Below are positions 8,428 through 18,900 of a DNA stretch of 39,256 nucleotides, in pieces. A program made the position numbers and the translations under genes. Source of the DNA: Listeria immobilis (GTDB lineage Bacteria > Bacillota > Bacilli > Lactobacillales > Listeriaceae); the NCBI RefSeq assembly GCF_014322765.1, contig NZ_JAASTZ010000024.1, positions 1 through 39,256 of the forward strand. The letters are read 5' to 3'. Every line of letters starts with the position of its first letter. Position 1 is the stretch's first letter. A model generated the notes under the pieces. The model worked only from the letters and a program-made list of their open reading frames with translations. It ran no database searches and had not been told where the DNA came from.

Positions 8428-10506
8428 TTATTCGTCTTTTTTGTCATTTGGAGTTTGCTCAACGTCCGGAGCATCTTCAGAAGTTACTTCTTTTGGCTCA
8501 TCTTGTGTTTCTTTGATGTGCCCTTCTTCTTTTAAGTCTTCTTTTTCTTCTTCAAAAGATTTACCTGCTACTATTTCGTCTTTTTCGGAAGGATATTCTG
8601 CTTCTACGTCAATTGTATCAATATCTGGAGGCATTACACCATCATCAAATAGGGAACGGATTTGACGAGCATCTAGAGTTTCTACTTTTAGTAATGTTTC
8701 CGCGATAAGTTTGTGTTGTTCTTGGTGTTCAGTAATAATTGTTTTAGCGCGGTCATAACAGTAGCGAATTAAACTTTGAACTTCTGTATCGATTTCATAA
8801 GCAATTTTATCTGAGTATCCTTTGTCACTACCAAAGTCACGGCCCATAAATACTTGACCATTTCCGGAAGCGAATTGAAGTGGCCCAATTTTATCACTCA
8901 TACCCCATTCAGTTACCATGCGGCGAGCAAGTTCGGTCGCACGTTCAAAGTCGTTACTTGCACCAGTTGTTACTTCACCAAACGTAACTTCTTCGGCTAC
9001 ACGTCCACCAAGTAAACCAGTAATACGGTCCATTAATTCGGCTTTCGTCATTAAGAATCTGTCTTCTTTTGGAAGCATTACGGCATAACCGCCAGCTTGC
9101 CCACGTGGGACAATCGTAACTTTATGCACTACTTCTGCTTCATCAAGAACCATTCCAACGATTACGTGACCACCTTCATGATACGCAACTGTACGGCGTT
9201 CTTTTTCAGAGATAACTCGATTTTTCTTAGCAGGACCAGCAATTACACGATCACTTGCTTCATCAAGATCACTCATATCTATTTCTTTCTTATCGGAACG
9301 AGCTGCTACTAAGGCCGCTTCATTTAGTAAGTTTTCTAAATCAGCACCAGAGAATCCAGGCGTACGCTGTGCAATTGCTTTTAAATCAACACTTTTAGCA
9401 AGTGGTTTGTTACGAGCATGAACACGAAGTACTGCTTCACGACCTTTTACGTCTGGACGATCAACCATAATTTGACGGTCAAAACGGCCTGGACGAAGAA
9501 GTGCTGGGTCAAGTACATCGGCACGGTTAGTTGCTGCAATGATGATAATTCCTTCGTTACCGCCGAAACCATCCATTTCAACTAGTAATTGGTTTAGGGT
9601 TTGCTCACGTTCATCGTGACCTCCACCCATTCCTGCACCACGTTGACGACCAACTGCATCAATTTCATCAATGAAAATGATACATGGAGCATTTTTCTTC
9701 GCATTTTCGAATAAATCACGGACACGGCTTGCACCGACGCCGACAAACATTTCTACAAAGTCAGAACCTGAGATAGAGAAGAACGGCACACCCGCTTCAC
9801 CTGCAACTGCACGAGCAAGCAAGGTTTTACCAGTACCCGGAGGCCCTACTAAAAGAACACCTTTTGGAATACGAGCACCAAGATCCGCAAATTTACGTGG
9901 ATCTTTTAGGAATTCAACTACTTCTACAAGCTCTTGTTTCTCTTCATCCGCTCCTGCTACATCAGTAAAGCGAACTTTTTTCTTATCATCATTGTAAAGT
10001 TTGGCTTTGCTTTTACCAAAGCTCATTACTTTACCACCGCCACCGCCTTGAGACTGGCTCATTAGGAAGAAGAAGAGGATAAAGATGATTACAAACGGAA
10101 CGATGGAGGTTAGGAATGTAACCCAACCGCTATTTTGTTTAGCGGGTTCAACTTCCATTTTCACATCTTCTTTAGATACTGCAGTTTGTAATTCTTCCAA
10201 CGAAGTATCGCTATTTAAAGCATAAGTTGTAAAAGCTGTACTGCTTGTTTTGCTTTGTCCTAGACCAGTTTTTTTGTCATCAGAAGAACTTTTATCGCTT
10301 GATTTGAATTCTCCTTCAATTGTATAAACACTTCGGTCTGGTTGTATGGTTAATGATTTAACTTTACCATCTTCTAATTTACTCATAAATTCCGTATAGC
10401 TAATATCTTTCGCTGCCTCTTTATTTGAATTGAACGATGCAACGATTCCGATTATAACTAGGAATATGATGACATAAAATATTGCATTTCTAAAAAACCT
10501 GTTCAT
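8428..10506 (-). CDS. ftsH: ATP-dependent zinc metalloprotease FtsH
   Basis: FtsH is a membrane-bound AAA+ protease that degrades misassembled membrane proteins and some regulators. The 692-residue protein has two membrane helices (about residues 5-24 and 128-150) with an extracytoplasmic domain between them. The AAA domain has Walker A GPPGTGKT (221-228), Walker [10 protein letters not shown], and the second region of homology ending LRPGRFDR. The zinc site HEGGH is at 443-447. The C-terminal tail of about 60 residues is acidic and low in complexity, as in other Listeria and Bacillus FtsH. It has a strong GGAGGAGGT site, a leader of about 200 nt and its own terminator. Confidence 0.97.
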   Translation of the reverse strand: MNRFFRNAIFYVIIFLVIIGIVASFNSNKEAAKDISYTEFMSKLEDGKVKSLTIQPDRSVYTIEGEFKSSDKSSSDDKKTGLGQSKTSSTAFTTYALNSDTSLEELQTAVSKEDVKMEVEPAKQNSGWVTFLTSIVPFVIIFILFFFLMSQSQGGGGGKVMSFGKSKAKLYNDDKKKVRFTDVAGADEEKQELVEVVEFLKDPRKFADLGARIPKGVLLVGPPGTGKTLLARAVAGEAGVPFFSISGSDFVEMFVGVGASRVRDLFENAKKNAPCIIFIDEIDAVGRQRGAGMGGGHDEREQTLNQLLVEMDGFGGNEGIIIIAATNRADVLDPALLRPGRFDRQIMVDRPDVKGREAVLRVHARNKPLAKSVDLKAIAQRTPGFSGADLENLLNEAALVAARSDKKEIDMSDLDEASDRVIAGPAKKNRVISEKERRTVAYHEGGHVIVGMVLDEAEVVHKVTIVPRGQAGGYAVMLPKEDRFLMTKAELMDRITGLLGGRVAEEVTFGEVTTGASNDFERATELARRMVTEWGMSDKIGPLQFASGNGQVFMGRDFGSDKGYSDKIAYEIDTEVQSLIRYCYDRAKTIITEHQEQHKLIAETLLKVETLDARQIRSLFDDGVMPPDIDTIDVEAEYPSEKDEIVAGKSFEEEKEDLKEEGHIKETQDEPKEVTSEDAPDVEQTPNDKKDE

Positions 10507-10835
10507 TCCTTACCTCCTCCCACGCAAGAGCTTGGATCTTACTTTTTCTGGATTTAATCCCTTTAAAAGTTGTTTTCGACTAATAGCAGATTCCCCTGAT
10601 TAATAAAAACATATCCGTTTCGCCTTTTCTCTTACGAAGTTATTCTATTATTAATTTAGATTTTTTAATATTTATTGATACTTTTTTCACCTTCGAAAAC
10701 TAAGACTAATGATAGCATACCGAATCTATCTTGCCCACTATTTTGCACGGCTCTCATGAATCTTTTTTCGTTTTGTTTTCTTAAAAAGCTAGCTATTATA
10801 TTTTAACAAAAAATGGTTCTGTTTGTTAATTAATT
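10507..10835. other. 329-nt intergenic region, ftsH leader
   Basis: This holds the long ftsH leader and a likely promoter. Next to the tilS-hprT stop lies an AT-rich inverted repeat (10803-10810 with 10822-10829) that could be a weak terminator but lacks a clean U-tract. No further gene or conserved structure was recognised. Confidence 0.6.
10709..10737 (-). promoter_or_regulatory. ftsH promoter (candidate)
   Basis: Minus-strand TGGGCA (10732-10737) and TATCAT (10709-10714) are exactly 17 nt apart. It would give an ftsH leader of about 195 nt. Confidence 0.45.
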
Positions 10836-12782
10836 TCACTCGCTATAAATTTCTGGTTTTAAAACACCTATATATGGTAGATTGCGATAGCGTTCTGCAA
10901 AATCTAAACCGTAGCCTACAACAAATTCATTTGGTACTACAAAGCCTACATAATCCGCTTCAATTGCCACATTTCGTCCTGCTGGTTTATCTAGTAAAGT
11001 AACTAATTTTACTGATTTTGCTTTGCGATACTTAATGAGATCTACTAAATAACTAAGTGTGCGACCACTATCAATAATATCTTCTATTACTAGCACATCA
11101 CGTCCTTCTACGGATGCATTAAGGTCTTTAATTATTTTTACTTCTCCAGACGATACTGTACCATTTCCGTAACTGGATACATCCATGAAGTCCATTTCTA
11201 AGTATGTGTCTACGCGTTTAAGTAAGTCTGTCATAAAAGGAGTTGCCCCTTTTAATACGCCCACTACAAGTGGATTACGTCCTTCATATTCTGCTGTCAA
11301 CTCACGACCGAGTTCACGAATCTTTTCTTGTAATTCGTCCTCCGATATCAGCACTTTCTGAATATCATTATGCATGCTCTCGTTTCCTCCTATATTTCGA
11401 GTGTACCTAATAATGTACTGCTTTTTGTTACGACTAAATTCTCGGTCATATGCAGACTTTTTCACGCCAGGGATCCAAAGAATTTTCCCAGTGTAATCTG
11501 TTATCACGGGTAGATTGTCGCGTTCTTGCCTTGGTATTTTGGCATCGATGAAAATATCTTTTAGTTTCTTGCTACCTGCTTGTCCTTTCATTGTCATCTT
11601 GTCCCCGTTCACACGGTTCCGGATGATTAATGGAAGTGTAATATCCGCTGCATCTAGAAGCATTCCGTTCAATCCATTCGTTTGTACGACTGAACTTTTT
11701 AATTTTAAACGGATGCTTGCTTTATTTTCTAATTCAATGCGGTCATTTAGTTCTAATTGATGATAAAACTCAGCAGATGCTTGTCTTTCTCCAAATTGAA
11801 AATGGAGTTCGTTGTAAGATCTAGTAACAATGAGTTTTTTGGGTAAATTGAGCGAACTAGACGGATTTTCATTTTGAATCATCTGGATAATCTGATATAT
11901 GTGATTTGCCGTAATAGAACGAACATCCTCATTGTACAGATAACTCAATATTAAATGAATTGCACGGCGTTGTAAAGGATTCGCTTCATTTTTAAAGTTG
12001 CTAAGTAAAAGTGTTGTTTGTTCTTGGTTTTGGATAAGGTTTTTCTTTAATAAATCTTTCGCTAAATCTTCCAAAAACCGGAAATCTTCACTTGTTTCTT
12101 CAGAAAATCTCTCAAAATGAGCATATACAGCTGGATTTTCTTTTGTAAGAAATGGTAGCACTTCTTGTCGATAGCGATTTCTAGTATATTCTGGGCTAGC
12201 ATTGGATTCATCTATTTCATATGCTAAATCATGTTTATTAGCATACTCTATAATTTCTGACTTTGTAATTGATAAGAATGGACGAATTACAAAACCACCT
12301 TGCACACTGCGTTTCGGTTGGATACCGGACCATCCCATACTTGAACTTCCACGAACTAAGCGCATGAGGATGGTTTCGATTTGGTCATCCGCATGATGTG
12401 CGAGCACTAATTTATTGATACTTTTTTCAATCATTATTTTTGTGAAAAACTCATATCTAACTATTCGCGCTGTTTCTTCAATGCCTTTTTGCATCATTTC
12501 GGCGCGTTTTTTCACATTTACTTCTTCTGTAAAGAAAGGAATATCGTACTTTTCACAGTAATTTTGGACGATACCTTGTTCTTTTGCTGCATTTTCTCGT
12601 AAACCATGATTGAGATGGGCTACATAAATTGCTTCTTTTGGAACTAGATTAGCTGTTTGTAAAAATTGTAGTAATGCCAAAGAATCCGGACCACCAGAAA
12701 CTGCTACAAGCAATTTGTCATCGGACCGGATTAAGTCGTGTTTCTCAATATATTTATGTACTCGTTTTTTGGTGTCATCCAT
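10836..12782 (-). CDS. tilS-hprT: bifunctional tRNA(Ile)-lysidine synthetase / hypoxanthine phosphoribosyltransferase
   Basis: The 648-residue product joins two enzymes that are separate neighbours in Bacillus. Residues 1 to about 465 are TilS, which converts C34 of the tRNA-Ile2 anticodon to lysidine; the PP-loop SGGPDS is at 29-34. Residues 470-648 are a complete HPRT, which salvages hypoxanthine and guanine with PRPP; the PRPP motif [14 protein letters not shown] is near 561-574. The join at residues 463-470 encodes a run of GGAGGAAAC before Met470, which looks like the old hprT ribosome binding site still in place. This fusion is known in Listeria. Expression of free HPRT from the internal start is an inference. 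Confidence 0.94.
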   Translation of the reverse strand: MDDTKKRVHKYIEKHDLIRSDDKLLVAVSGGPDSLALLQFLQTANLVPKEAIYVAHLNHGLRENAAKEQGIVQNYCEKYDIPFFTEEVNVKKRAEMMQKGIEETARIVRYEFFTKIMIEKSINKLVLAHHADDQIETILMRLVRGSSSMGWSGIQPKRSVQGGFVIRPFLSITKSEIIEYANKHDLAYEIDESNASPEYTRNRYRQEVLPFLTKENPAVYAHFERFSEETSEDFRFLEDLAKDLLKKNLIQNQEQTTLLLSNFKNEANPLQRRAIHLILSYLYNEDVRSITANHIYQIIQMIQNENPSSSLNLPKKLIVTRSYNELHFQFGERQASAEFYHQLELNDRIELENKASIRLKLKSSVVQTNGLNGMLLDAADITLPLIIRNRVNGDKMTMKGQAGSKKLKDIFIDAKIPRQERDNLPVITDYTGKILWIPGVKKSAYDREFSRNKKQYIIRYTRNIGGNESMHNDIQKVLISEDELQEKIRELGRELTAEYEGRNPLVVGVLKGATPFMTDLLKRVDTYLEMDFMDVSSYGNGTVSSGEVKIIKDLNASVEGRDVLVIEDIIDSGRTLSYLVDLIKYRKAKSVKLVTLLDKPAGRNVAIEADYVGFVVPNEFVVGYGLDFAERYRNLPYIGVLKPEIYSE

Positions 12783-12823
12783 TCAAGAAACCCTTCCTTC
12801 GAAATTCGGCTCATACATTTTAT

Positions 12824-12859
12824 TAAAAAGTGCACCGTATTAATAATCCATACGGTGCA
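12824..12859 (-). terminator. terminator after the S1-domain gene
   Basis: A perfect 10-bp inverted repeat (12831-12840 with 12850-12859, 9-nt loop) is followed on the minus strand by TTTTTAATAAAA. It separates the S1-domain gene from tilS-hprT. Confidence 0.8.
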
Positions 12860-12886
12860 TCCTTCATTTACAATAAATTTCACGGT

Positions 12887-13315
12887 TTAGCCGCGTTTTG
12901 CTCCTCGGCCACCACGTTTGGATTCTGTTTGGCGTTTGATAGTCGTTAATCTTTCGTCACTATCTTTCAAGAATTTAGACATTATATCTTCAAAGCTCTC
13001 GGCTGGTTTTACATAGTTTCCAGCAGGTTTTTTGCTGTATTTTGGTTTGCGATCATAACTTTTTTCTGGACGGTCCGGACGATCTACTGCTTTACGAATG
13101 GACAGACCAATCTTGCCATCATCACCAATATTCATTACTTTGACAGTAACTTCATCTCCTACAGTTAAGATGTCGTTAATGTCCTTAACATAGTTATCTG
13201 CAACCTCACTAATATGGACTAAACCTGTTTTGCCACCTTCTAACTCCACAAATGCTCCAAAATTAGTAATCCCAGTAACTTTCCCTTGTAACTTGTTGCC
13301 TACTTCGATCGACAT
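12887..13315 (-). CDS. yabR: S1 RNA-binding domain protein, YabR-like
   Basis: Small RNA-binding protein of 142 residues. Residues 4-75 form one S1 domain (VGNKLQGKVTGITNFGAFVEL and GLVHISEVADNYVKDI are its hallmarks). The rest is a basic tail with Lys/Arg-rich and Gly-rich ends. The family is called YabR or general stress protein 13; its exact RNA target is not certain, and recent work on Bacilli links such proteins to the ribosome. It lies between divIC and tilS, as in Bacillus. It has a strong sigma-A promoter, an AAGGAGG site (13328-13334) and its own terminator. Confidence 0.88.
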   Translation of the reverse strand: MSIEVGNKLQGKVTGITNFGAFVELEGGKTGLVHISEVADNYVKDINDILTVGDEVTVKVMNIGDDGKIGLSIRKAVDRPDRPEKSYDRKPKYSKKPAGNYVKPAESFEDIMSKFLKDSDERLTTIKRQTESKRGGRGAKRG

Positions 13316-13355
13316 AAAAAAATGCGTCCTCCTTAAAATATCACTCTATTGCTTA

Positions 13356-13383
13356 ATTATAGCTATAATAAAAAGAGTGTCAA
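13356..13383 (-). promoter_or_regulatory. promoter of the S1-domain gene
   Basis: Minus-strand TTGACA (13378-13383) and TATAAT (13356-13361), both consensus, are 16 nt apart. The start codon lies about 40 nt downstream. Confidence 0.7.
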
Positions 13384-13466
13384 ACAGTCAAACTCGTAAT
13401 CCCCAAAAATGTACCACTTAATTTTCCCTTTGATTCTGTAATGGAGAATAATGGCTCAACCTTGAC

Positions 13467-13853
13467 TTACTCTTCTTGTTTCGAATTCTCTTCAGGAATG
13501 TTGAAAATAATTTCTCCATTTTTGGATAAATAATATTCACTTCTAGCTAATTTAGCTATGTATTCATCATTATGAAGTTTCTTAATTTGATCATTTAGCT
13601 CTTGTTCTTCATCTTTCATTGCAACCATTTTTTTGTCTACTTTTACTTGTTGTTCTTTCTTATCTTTTAGTGATAGAACTTGTTGTGTATAGGTAACAGT
13701 TAGTAACCCACCAACAACAGCAAAGATAATAGCCATAAAAGCAAGTCTTCGAAACAGGGCAATGCGACGACGGTTACGAGTTTTCTTCATTGCTGCAGTA
13801 TCTTTGATGTAGCGATTTTCTATTCTCGCTACTTTTGTTTTAGCTTTTTTCAT
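13467..13853 (-). CDS. divIC: septum formation initiator DivIC
   Basis: DivIC is a bitopic membrane protein of the divisome that forms a complex with FtsL and DivIB at the septum. The 128-residue product has a basic cytoplasmic N-terminus (residues 1-30), one membrane helix (about 32-52, AFMAIIFAVVGGLLTVTYTQ) and an extracytoplasmic coiled coil rich in Lys, Glu and Asp (55-100), followed by the YIAKLARSEYYLSKNGEIIF signature. Length and gene context (between rqcP and yabR) match Bacillus divIC. A promoter lies about 80 nt upstream, and the ribosome binding site is GGGAGGG. Confidence 0.94.
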   Translation of the reverse strand: MKKAKTKVARIENRYIKDTAAMKKTRNRRRIALFRRLAFMAIIFAVVGGLLTVTYTQQVLSLKDKKEQQVKVDKKMVAMKDEEQELNDQIKKLHNDEYIAKLARSEYYLSKNGEIIFNIPEENSKQEE

Positions 13854-13928
13854 ACATCGTCCCTCCCATGTTCTTATTTGCTTTTCGTTTGTGAAATTCG
13901 GTAGAGAAAAAAACGTTTCTTGATTAAA

Positions 13929-13957
13929 ATAATATCAATAAATCAGCCATTTGTCTA
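13929..13957 (-). promoter_or_regulatory. divIC promoter
   Basis: Minus-strand TAGACA (13952-13957) and TATTAT (13929-13934) are separated by 17 nt. It lies between the rqcP terminator and divIC. Confidence 0.55.
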
Positions 13958-14027
13958 TTGGAATCCACGATTTTTATCATTTTTTTCTTGACTTTTTCAT
14001 AAAAAATTGGTTGTGCATTTTTTTAAA

Positions 14028-14073
14028 AAGAAAAAAAACGTTTGAAATCGGCTATATTAACCCGTTTCAAACG
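14028..14073 (-). terminator. rqcP terminator
   Basis: A 9-bp perfect stem (14039-14047 with 14065-14073) with a 17-nt loop is followed on the minus strand by eight T residues. It starts 6 nt after the rqcP stop. Confidence 0.8.
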
Positions 14074-14079
14074 ATTTTT

Positions 14080-14358
14080 CTATCTACTTTCATCTGTGCG
14101 TTCTTCTTTAATAATTGTGTACATTTCTGTTGCTTGTTCTTTTTTTGCGTTTTCTTCTAAACGTTCGATTTTCGCAGTAACAATCTTTGGACCAAAACGG
14201 ATAACTAATTCGTCACCAGACTTCACATTTGTTCCTGGTTTCGCGGTTATGCCATTGACAGCAATACGTCCTTTTTCAGCTACTTCTTTCGCTACTGTAC
14301 GACGCTTAATTAATCTTGATACTTTTAAATATTTATCTAATCGCATGGTTGTTGCCAT
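14080..14358 (-). CDS. rqcP: S4-domain ribosome quality control protein RqcP (YabO/YlmH family)
   Basis: RqcP is a small S4-domain RNA-binding protein that binds the 50S subunit and works with RqcH to add alanine tails to stalled peptides. The S4 fold covers most of the product: MRLDKYLKVSRLIKRRTVAK, then GRIAVNGITAKPG and a conserved KSGDELVIRFG stretch. An upstream in-frame GTG at 14367 exists, but the ATG at 14358 has AGGTG at the right distance and is preferred (92 residues); MRLDK four residues further in is another option. It lies 21 nt after the flippase gene and probably ends the mfd-flippase-rqcP transcript. In older annotations it is simply called an S4 or Hsp15-like protein. Confidence 0.88.
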   Translation of the reverse strand: MATTMRLDKYLKVSRLIKRRTVAKEVAEKGRIAVNGITAKPGTNVKSGDELVIRFGPKIVTAKIERLEENAKKEQATEMYTIIKEERTDESR

Positions 14359-14379
14359 TTTATTCACCTACTTTTATGT

Positions 14380-15969
14380 TTATTTTCGCGCAACTAATTT
14401 GCTGAGCGCTAGTAACTTGGAGCCAAACGGAAGGAAAACAAAATCTTTCGGTCCAAGTAGTTTGTATCTTAGTGCAAAAACGAGAAAAACCCCGCCGCCA
14501 AATAACGCACTTATAATCGCTTGAAACGCACTGCCCATCCTTGTTTCAAACGGGACAAACCATTCGATTAAACAAGGAATTATCGCCATTAAAGCTAATG
14601 CTGCGGCTAACCTTAGTAGCATTGATTTTTCAACGAAGGGAACTCGGATTGTTTGTTTTAATGATACGTAACAAATTAGTAAGATTACTGCTAAACCAAC
14701 GCATGTTGATATTGACGCTCCGACTGTTGCATAATGCGGAATCAATATACTTCCTGTTATCCATTTTACAACAAGTCCGATTCCAACACCAATAGCAGGG
14801 ACAATAATTTTTCCAAACCCTTGTAAAATACTACTTAACATAACAATTAAAGCGCTAAGAAAAACTGCTGGCATAAATAATTGCAAAACAAAAGTACCGT
14901 CCGGCGTTTGAAAGAGCATTTGATTTAAAGGGCGCATAATGACAATTAGTCCTACTGTTTCTGCTCCAGACAAAATGAGTGTAATTTTGATTGCTAGAAG
15001 GATAGAACGTTTTAATTCTTTTTGCTGATTTTGAACCCTTGCAGCAGTAATCATTGGTACGAGTGCAAGCGCGAGCCCAGTTGAAACCACTAGCCCTAAC
15101 TGTAAAATCGGTTGTCCACGGTCGTATATCCCTTTCAGTGATTTGGCAATAAAATCTGGAATTCCCGAATCACTCATTAAGCGATAAACTTGAAAAGAGT
15201 CCACTAGTTGGAACAATATTAGCATTGAACTAACGATACATATCGCCATGCTTTGACGAAGAAAATCGCGACCTATTCCGATTTTTTCTTGTTTTTCAGC
15301 AAATACAGCTGGTTGTATCCCTTGACCTGATGTAAGTTTTTTATTGTAAAAATGGCGCAATACCAAAATTCCTGAAACGCCACCGAAAATCGCGCCGCTC
15401 ATCGCCATCGCTCCTGCATCATATAAATCTAATTTCATATGAAGAGCTAAACCAGCCCCAAAAAGAATGACGGCGACACGGATAATTTGTTCTACTGTTT
15501 GAGAAATCGCTGTTGGTATCATCTCTCCTGTGCTTTGAAAGAAGCCACGCATAAAAGCAAGATATGGTGTAAGCAAAAACACAAAACTAATGACTCGAAT
15601 AAGTTCAGAAAGCGCCGGATCTCCCATCATCATTGCAATAATGTTAGCAAACAGAAATAAAAAGGCAAATAGAGAGACGCTAACAATTCGAAGCATCCTA
15701 AAAACAGCTCGCATTATAATTTGTTGTCGTCTTATATCACCGTTTGCTTCTGCTAACATTTTAGAGATAACAACTGGAAAGCCCCCTAAAGCAAGGGTCA
15801 TCGCAATTCCATATATCGGATATACTTGTTGGAAAATATAAAACCCAACATCTCCCACCATATTTTGAAAAGGTACACGGTAAACTGCACTAAGTATTTT
15901 AGAGATAAGCGAGGCAGCGGTTAGCCAAGCTGCTCCTTTCATCAGTCGCTTCATGGAACGTTCTGACAT
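14380..15969 (-). CDS. polysaccharide biosynthesis / lipid flippase family protein (SpoVB/YabM-like)
   Basis: A 529-residue integral membrane protein of the MOP (MATE-like) exporter superfamily, with some 13-14 hydrophobic helices over its whole length. The N-terminus (GAAWLTAASLISKILSAVYR and MVGDVGFYIFQQVYP) is typical of SpoVB- and Wzx-type flippases and of YabM in Bacillus. Members move lipid-linked sugars, such as peptidoglycan or teichoic acid precursors, across the membrane; the substrate cannot be told from the sequence. Listeria does not sporulate, so a spore role is excluded. It lies 30 nt after mfd and 21 nt before rqcP, so it is co-transcribed. Confidence 0.88.
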   Translation of the reverse strand: MSERSMKRLMKGAAWLTAASLISKILSAVYRVPFQNMVGDVGFYIFQQVYPIYGIAMTLALGGFPVVISKMLAEANGDIRRQQIIMRAVFRMLRIVSVSLFAFLFLFANIIAMMMGDPALSELIRVISFVFLLTPYLAFMRGFFQSTGEMIPTAISQTVEQIIRVAVILFGAGLALHMKLDLYDAGAMAMSGAIFGGVSGILVLRHFYNKKLTSGQGIQPAVFAEKQEKIGIGRDFLRQSMAICIVSSMLILFQLVDSFQVYRLMSDSGIPDFIAKSLKGIYDRGQPILQLGLVVSTGLALALVPMITAARVQNQQKELKRSILLAIKITLILSGAETVGLIVIMRPLNQMLFQTPDGTFVLQLFMPAVFLSALIVMLSSILQGFGKIIVPAIGVGIGLVVKWITGSILIPHYATVGASISTCVGLAVILLICYVSLKQTIRVPFVEKSMLLRLAAALALMAIIPCLIEWFVPFETRMGSAFQAIISALFGGGVFLVFALRYKLLGPKDFVFLPFGSKLLALSKLVARK

Positions 15970-15999
15970 CCCGCCACCTCCTTTCTTTTTACTTATTGG

Positions 16000-18900
16000 T
16001 TATTTTTCGGTAGATACTTTTTCTTTTAAAGCTCCGCGAAGTTTTTCAGCCAAACTTTTAATTTGATAGAGCCATTCTTTTAATGGTTTATTTTGGATAT
16101 TGGCAGTGATTTTCAATTGTGTCCCTTCCATGCCAACACCAATCATTCGTCCAAATTCACCAATGATTTGCATAACGACATCCCCACGAATGCCTGCTGT
16201 TCCACTTTCGGAAAACAACATGGTAATTTTATTTTGCTCTTGTTTTACAGACTCGATACCCACTTCAAGTGCATGTACTTTGAGTTCTGTCATCGTGAAT
16301 AGATACTCGACTTCTTCCGGATACTCACCAAAACGGTCAATCATATCACTTTGCAATTCTTCCAAATCATTTAATACTTCTATGTTGCGGAACCGTTTGT
16401 ACATTTCGATTTTTTGTCGTCCATCTGTTATATAATATTCCGGTATATAAGCATCTACTTGGATATCAATTTCAACTGGTACGATTTGTTTTTGTTCTTC
16501 TTTTGGTTTTTTGGCTTCGATTGCTTCTTTTAGCATTTGCGAATAAAGGTCAAATCCTACAGAATCAATAAAGCCATGTTGTTGCGCTCCAAGAATATTA
16601 CCTGCACCACGAATTGATAAATCACGCATCGCAATTTTAAAACCGGAGCCTAGTTCTGTAAATTCTTTAATAGCTGACAAACGTTTCTCCGCTTCTTCAC
16701 GAAGAATTTTGTCTTTTTGATACATAAAGTAAGCATAAGCAATTCGATTCCACCTACCTACTCGTCCGCGTAATTGGTACAGTTGCGATAGACCCATTCG
16801 GTCGGCATCTTGAACAAACAGAGTATTAACGTTAGGAATATCTACACCTGTTTCGATAATAGTGGTAGTTACGAGAACATCAAACTCTCCTTCAAGAAAG
16901 CTTAAGATGACAGATTCTAGTTCAGATTCGCCCATTTGACCATGAGCAATTGCCACACGAGCATCTGGAACCATTGCTGAAATTTCGTCTGCTTTTTGAG
17001 TAATTGTTTCTACTCGGTTGTAAAGATAATAAACTTGACCATCACGGGCTAATTCTCGTTCAATTGCTTCTCTAACAAGTACATTGTTTTGTTCTGCAAC
17101 GTATGTTTGAACTGGGAAACGGTTTGCTGGCGGTGTTTCAATAACAGATAGATCTCGAACTCCTAACATAGACATATGCAACGTCCTTGGTATTGGCGTT
17201 GCAGTTAAGGTTAGTACGTCGATTTTTGAACGCATTTGCTTGATTTTTTCTTTATGAGTCACACCAAATCGTTGTTCCTCGTCAACAATAAGCAGTCCCA
17301 AATCATGGTATTCCACATCTTTAGACAATAGACGATGCGTTCCAACAACAACATCCACTGTGCCATTCTTCATTCCTTTTAAGGTTTCTGTTTGTTGTTT
17401 TTTCGTACGGAAGCGACTTAAAAGACCGATTTCTATTGGGAACCCTTGAAACCTTTCTTTCATTGTTTCAAAATGTTGTTGCGCTAGAATAGTTGTCGGA
17501 ACTAAGAATGCCACTTGTTTACCATCCATAATCGCTTTAAACGCCGCACGAAGCGCAACTTCTGTTTTCCCATAACCAACATCACCAACAAGCAAACGAT
17601 CCATCGGGCGAGGTCGCTCCATATCTTTTTTAATTTCCGCAACAGAGCGCAGTTGATCATCGGTTTCTTGATAAGGGAAAGCATCTTCAAATTCTCGTTG
17701 CATTTCTTCATCCGGACTAAATGCATAGCCTTTTTCTGCTTCTCGTTCTGCATATAGTTTGATTAAGTCATCTGCAATATCTTGGACAGAGGCTTGTACT
17801 TTTTTCTTAACGCGTTTCCATTCTGCGCCACCAAGTTTGTTTAATCTCGGGGACTTGCCTTCTGCGCCAACATATTTTTGCACTAAATCGAGTTGATCAA
17901 CAGGAATAAATAGTTTATCTTCTCCTTGATAAACCAGCAATAAATAATCTTTATGCACCCCATTAATGTCTAATGTTTCCATCCCAACATACCGCGCAAT
18001 ACCATGATTAATATGCACAACATAATCGCCCACTTTTAATTCGGAGTAACTTTGAATTCGCTCCGCATTAGACAGTTTTTGACGTTTTTTTACTTTTTTC
18101 ACTTTTTTGTTAAAAAGCTCCGATTCACTAATGATTGCTACTTTGGCAAGCGGTAGTTCAAAGCCGTTCTGGAATGTCCCAATAACGAATTGAACAAGAC
18201 CGTATTTAGGGACATCCGATTCGCTTTTTAAAATGGTACTTTCCATATCATAGTCAGTTAAAGTTTGCTGCATTTTCTCTGCACGTTCCATATTTGGCGC
18301 CAGAATTACAACTGCATAATTATTCTTATGCCAGCTTTCTAGTTCCGTTTTTAATACGTTCATTTGACCATGAAATTGTTGCATCTGTTTATAGACAATA
18401 TTGGTTGTTTTAGATACTCGCATGCTCGCCATTTGCTTTTGGAAAAGTGTTAAATAAATTTTTGGTGAGCGGTTTTCATCTAGTAATTTTTTAAAAGAAT
18501 GACTTACTTGCACATCACGCACAGTCTCCATTCGACTCAATGTCTCCGTTTGCCACTCTGCTTCTTCTTTTTCCAAGCCTTCTTCTGTTTCTAAAATTCT
18601 TGCAAATTCATCTAGTAAAATTGCGGTATTTTTTGAGAAATAGTCAAAAAGAGATGCTGGATCTGGATAAGCTAAACCAATGTATTTGAAAAACATATCT
18701 GGTTTTACCCCTGAACGTAGCATTTCTAAGTCTGCTTCTAAATTTTCAACAAGTGCTTGTTTATCTTCTTTTTCTTTTAGTTCATTTAATGTATGTGACA
18801 TTTTCTTTTCCAGACGTTGAACAATATCTGGATAATAACTTTGATCAAGGATAATTTCAGTCGCAGGAAGCAAACGAAACTCTTCTACACGTGAAGTAGA

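Noticed and set aside
9097-9312. Plus-strand frames opposite ftsH and other genes
   Set aside because: They lie opposite conserved genes with clear protein motifs, lack ribosome binding sites and show no family features.
10803-10829. TTAACAAA...TTTGTTAA inverted repeat as a PrfA box
   Set aside because: A PrfA box has 14 bp with a 2-nt centre; here 11 nt separate the arms. It fits a weak hairpin after tilS-hprT better.
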